From Acidobacteriaceae bacterium (GTDB taxonomy: Bacteria; Acidobacteriota; Terriglobia; Terriglobales; Acidobacteriaceae): a stretch of 7,493 nt of DNA. Below are positions 5,396 to 7,493 of this stretch, piece after piece; positions within the stretch are counted from its first letter, which is position 1, and every line of letters begins with the position of its first letter. Location: the NCBI GenBank assembly GCA_030040115.1, contig JASHUH010000017.1, positions 1 to 7,493 of the forward strand, given 5' to 3'. Under the pieces are notes generated by a model that was not told the origin of the DNA, did no database searches, and saw only the letters and a program-made list of their open reading frames with translations. Position numbers and translations under genes: made by a program.

Positions 5396-7352
5396 TTAGA
5401 AGTTGAATTTCAACGCCCCTTGCAATATGCGCGGAGGCGCGGCGCTGATGACATTCCCGAACGTTGTGTCGCCGATGTCGCTATCGACCGCCTGCGGGCC
5501 GAAGAATTGTGCGTGATTGAAGACATTGAACGCCTCCACCCGAAACAGCAGGCTCTTCGACTCGGTAAAAGGCAGATTCTTCGCGACCGCCATGTCATAG
5601 TTATCCTGCCCGGGGCCATAAAAGAACCGGCGCTTCGACGTGCCTGGTTCACCTGAAGCGTTCATGCTGAATGCCGTCGTGTTGAAATAGTTGTTTCCCT
5701 TCCCGCGTGGATTCTGGTTCAGCTTCAGCGGGCCGCCATTATAATCGGGCTCATCGATGCTCGAGTTGTTCACGCCATTCGGATTCGTTCCGATCAGAGA
5801 GTTGTCGCCATTGTTGATCATCGTGACCGGGAAGCCCGTCGAGAAATGGGTAATTCCCGAGAGCGACCAGCCCTTTGTCAAACGGCTGGGAGGAAAGAAC
5901 TGATCGAAGGGAAGCTGATAGTCGTAGCTGACCACGAAGCTGTGTTTCAGGTCGTAAGAAGAAATGGCGTAGCTCAGCGCCGGTTCAAAGGGATTAACTT
6001 CCTCGCCGATGTTCGATGACTGGTCCATTGATTTGCTGTAGGTGTACGAGGCGTTCTCAGGCTCAGGCAGAAAGCGGGATCGCCAGGGTTCGGCTCGATC
6101 AGCACCTGCTGCCGATGCGAAGAAGAGCCGATGTAGCTCGCTCCAAAGACGGTCTTCGGACCGGCCCGGCGTTCAACCGACAGCGCCCACTCCTCGGTAT
6201 AGGGGGTGTGATTATGTATGTCGTATCCTGGTATACCGCTGATGGGCTCGAAAGCAGCCCAGTTGATGTCAGAATCGGGATTGCTGCGCGATGAGTTGAG
6301 GCGAGCAAAGGTGTACGGAAACGGTTGGCCGTTGCTGGTTCCGTCTGCCGCATTAATGAAGGGGGTTGCAAACAGCCCCCCCCACGTGTATTCCAGTCGA
6401 CCCGAGATCCGGCCTTGTCGCGCACCGTCTGGTTATATGAGGAGGTGGCGAAGGCGCCTGCGGCGGTATTCGGCGCGGGAATGTATTCGAGCAGGCGTTG
6501 CGCCGGAATGGACCATGCTCTTTGCGGAATCAGGGCTTTCGGGAAGACGCAGCTTGTGGATGAGGCGCAACCGGGCAGGTAGTACGGCTCTCCAGACGTA
6601 ACTTGATAGCCGAGCCTTTGGCTAAGGATATTTGCGAAGTAGGGGCCACTCACGACGCCACTCAACTGATTGCCACGGGAACCGGTCGTGAAATCGGAGA
6701 GATTGCCGGTGCGATCCGCAGCAGATGGCACGGCAATGTTGCCGGTATCGACCCCTTGTGTCTGCCGGGTTCCCTGGTAGTCAAGGAAGAAGAAAAGCTT
6801 GTTTTTGCGGATAGGACCGCCGAAGGTTCCGCCGAACTGGTTCCGCCGGAAGGCTCCGCGCGCAGGCGAGAAGAAGTTGCGAGCGTCAAGATCGGTGTTG
6901 CGCAGGAATTCGAAGGCGTCTCCATGAATGGCGTTGCCGCCCGATTTTGTGACGACGTCGAAATTACTTGTGATGATGCGGAACTCGGCGATCGAGTCGA
7001 GATTGAGAATCACTGCCGCGCCGGCATTGACGTCTTCTTCGACATCGCTTCCGTTCACGCCGAAGTAGTTGGCGGTTTCCTTCTGTCCGTTGACGGACAG
7101 GTTGCCGGGATTGAGCGTGCCGGAAGGGTCGAGGATTGTCGCGCCGACGTCCTGCACGGTGCTGCTTGTGATCGCCATCTCCGGCGCCACGCCGGGTTGC
7201 AGCGAAAGAAGGTCGGTATAACTCCGGCCGTCGAGTGGCGCCGCAGTTATCTCGCGACCAGTGATGACCTGTCCAATCTGTGTGTTCTCGGTTTCAATAT
7301 GCAGCGTGCTGTCGGTGACGGTCACGCTCTGCGAAACGCTGCCGACGCTTAG
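5396..7352 (-). pseudogene. Second Oar-like TonB-dependent receptor, disrupted by IS and deletions
   Basis: Paralogue of the receptor at 454-3864, readable in three blocks. Block 1 (about 7350-6385) holds the plug and first barrel strands: SVSQSVTVTDS, PLDGRSYTDLLSLQPG, LSVNGQKETANYFGVNGSDV, down to SRVDWNTR. Block 2 (about 6390-6060, another frame) holds YTWGGLFATPF, DINWAAFEPISGIPG and DPAFCLSL. Block 3 (about 6058-5396, third frame) holds NASYTYSKSMDQSS to the C-terminal GALKFNF. Against the intact copy, about 1 kb is missing between blocks 1 and 2 and about 150 bp between 2 and 3. In the plug, the 12 residues after TSNFD are also gone (TSNFD-VVTKSG). Signal peptide and regulatory domain are absent because an IS5-family element joins at about 7353. 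The ATG at 7418 lies inside the IS and cannot give an exported protein. The ATG at 6028 is an internal Met. I treat the fragments as one dead gene. Confidence 0.9.
7349..7352. repeat. Putative target site (TTAG) of the IS5-family insertion
   Basis: The receptor reading frame is recognisable up to here and stops matching beyond it. TTAG fits the YTAR target preferred by IS5-group elements, which duplicate 4 bp. The matching copy at the other end is outside the window, so the duplication is not shown. Confidence 0.35.
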
Positions 7353-7403
7353 GGACCCACTGAAGAACTCCCCAATCCACAACTGAAGCGGGTAGTGTGG
7401 AGT

Positions 7404-7409
7404 GAGGAG
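7404..7409 (+). promoter_or_regulatory. Ribosome binding site of the transposase
   Basis: GAGGAG lies 11 bases before the ATG at 7421, supporting that start for the transposase. Confidence 0.5.
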
Positions 7410-7420
7410 ATCGATCACGC

Positions 7421-7493
7421 ATGGGGCAGCTTACGTTGGCTCAGCAGGCAGAGTTTCAACGCTACTCGAAGCAGACCCGGCGGGAGCAGTTTG
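7421..7493 (+). CDS. IS5-family transposase, N-terminal fragment (runs off window)
   Basis: The 24 visible codons start MGQLTLAQQAEFQRYSKQTR and continue REQF. A short polar leader followed by K-x-TRRE-x-F is the typical N-terminus of IS5-family transposases, just before the DUF772-type helical domain. The DDE catalytic residues lie outside the window, so integrity cannot be judged. The gene sits inside the IS that cuts the second receptor. Its ATG is only 2 bp from the opposite-strand ATG (7418) of the chimeric receptor frame. The family call rests on a short stretch, but its position at an abrupt end of homology supports it. Confidence 0.75.
   Translation, partial: MGQLTLAQQAEFQRYSKQTRREQF

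Larger units (their letters stand above)
7353..7493 (+). mobile_element. Left end of an IS5-family insertion sequence (partial)
   Basis: The element begins about 7353 (GGACCCACTGAAGAACTCCC), where receptor homology on the minus strand stops. It carries the start of a transposase 68 bp further in and continues past the window. The exact terminal inverted repeat cannot be confirmed without the other end, so the boundary may be off by a few bases. The transposase points away from the disrupted receptor. Confidence 0.7.

Noticed and set aside
6376..6383. Idea that the C8 run alone, as a sequencing error, explains the frame break in the second receptor
   Set aside because: Changing the run length could join the frames, but about 330 codons present in the paralogue would still be missing, so the lesion is not just a homopolymer error.
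6603..7352. 249-residue plus-strand open frame opposite the broken receptor
   Set aside because: It mirrors conserved receptor codons. Its longer length reflects the biased third positions of the minus-strand gene rather than a real protein.

Overview
The window reads as a moderately GC-rich chromosomal segment from an Acidobacteriota member, probably of the Terriglobia type. The evidence is two paralogous Oar-like TonB-dependent receptors (TBDRs), which have an N-terminal carboxypeptidase-regulatory-like domain. These are heavily expanded in that phylum. What looks like the last residues of a MacB/ADOP-type ABC permease at the left edge agrees with this. No sequence search was run, so the taxonomic call is an inference from protein style.

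Layout, left to right. Bases 1-120 (+) carry a probable eroded C-terminus of a MacB/ADOP-like permease, readable only if two offsetting frameshifts are allowed. Bases 121-453 have no gene I can support, only short inverted repeats. Bases 454-3864 (-) are a complete Oar-like TBDR of about 1136 aa. I chose a GTG start that places a signal peptide at the N-terminus, rather than the upstream TTG. The 326-bp gap before it holds a good CRP-type palindrome (TGTGA-N6-TCACT), an 11-bp inverted repeat and a smaller one. Bases 4191-5237 (-) encode a complete family-2 SAM-dependent O-methyltransferase. Bases 5396-7352 (-) are a second Oar-like TBDR that is clearly dead. Three successive blocks lie in three different frames, two internal stretches (about 1 kb and about 150 bp) are missing relative to the first receptor, a 12-codon in-frame segment of the plug domain is missing, and the N-terminus is cut off by an insertion sequence. 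The last 141 bases are the left end of that insertion sequence, an IS5-family element whose transposase begins at 7421 (+) and runs off the window.

Functionally, the minus strand reads receptor (dead) > O-methyltransferase > receptor (intact). The intact receptor would be an outer-membrane importer or surface protein of unknown substrate. The methyltransferase keeps its SAM-binding and His/Glu/Glu residues and would act on a small hydroxylated molecule in the cytoplasm. The three genes are separated by 158 and 326 bp, so a single operon is not evident and a shared pathway is only a guess. I did not find a convincing novel system. The most informative content is the step-wise decay of the second receptor, the IS junction, the permease relic and the CRP-like operator.
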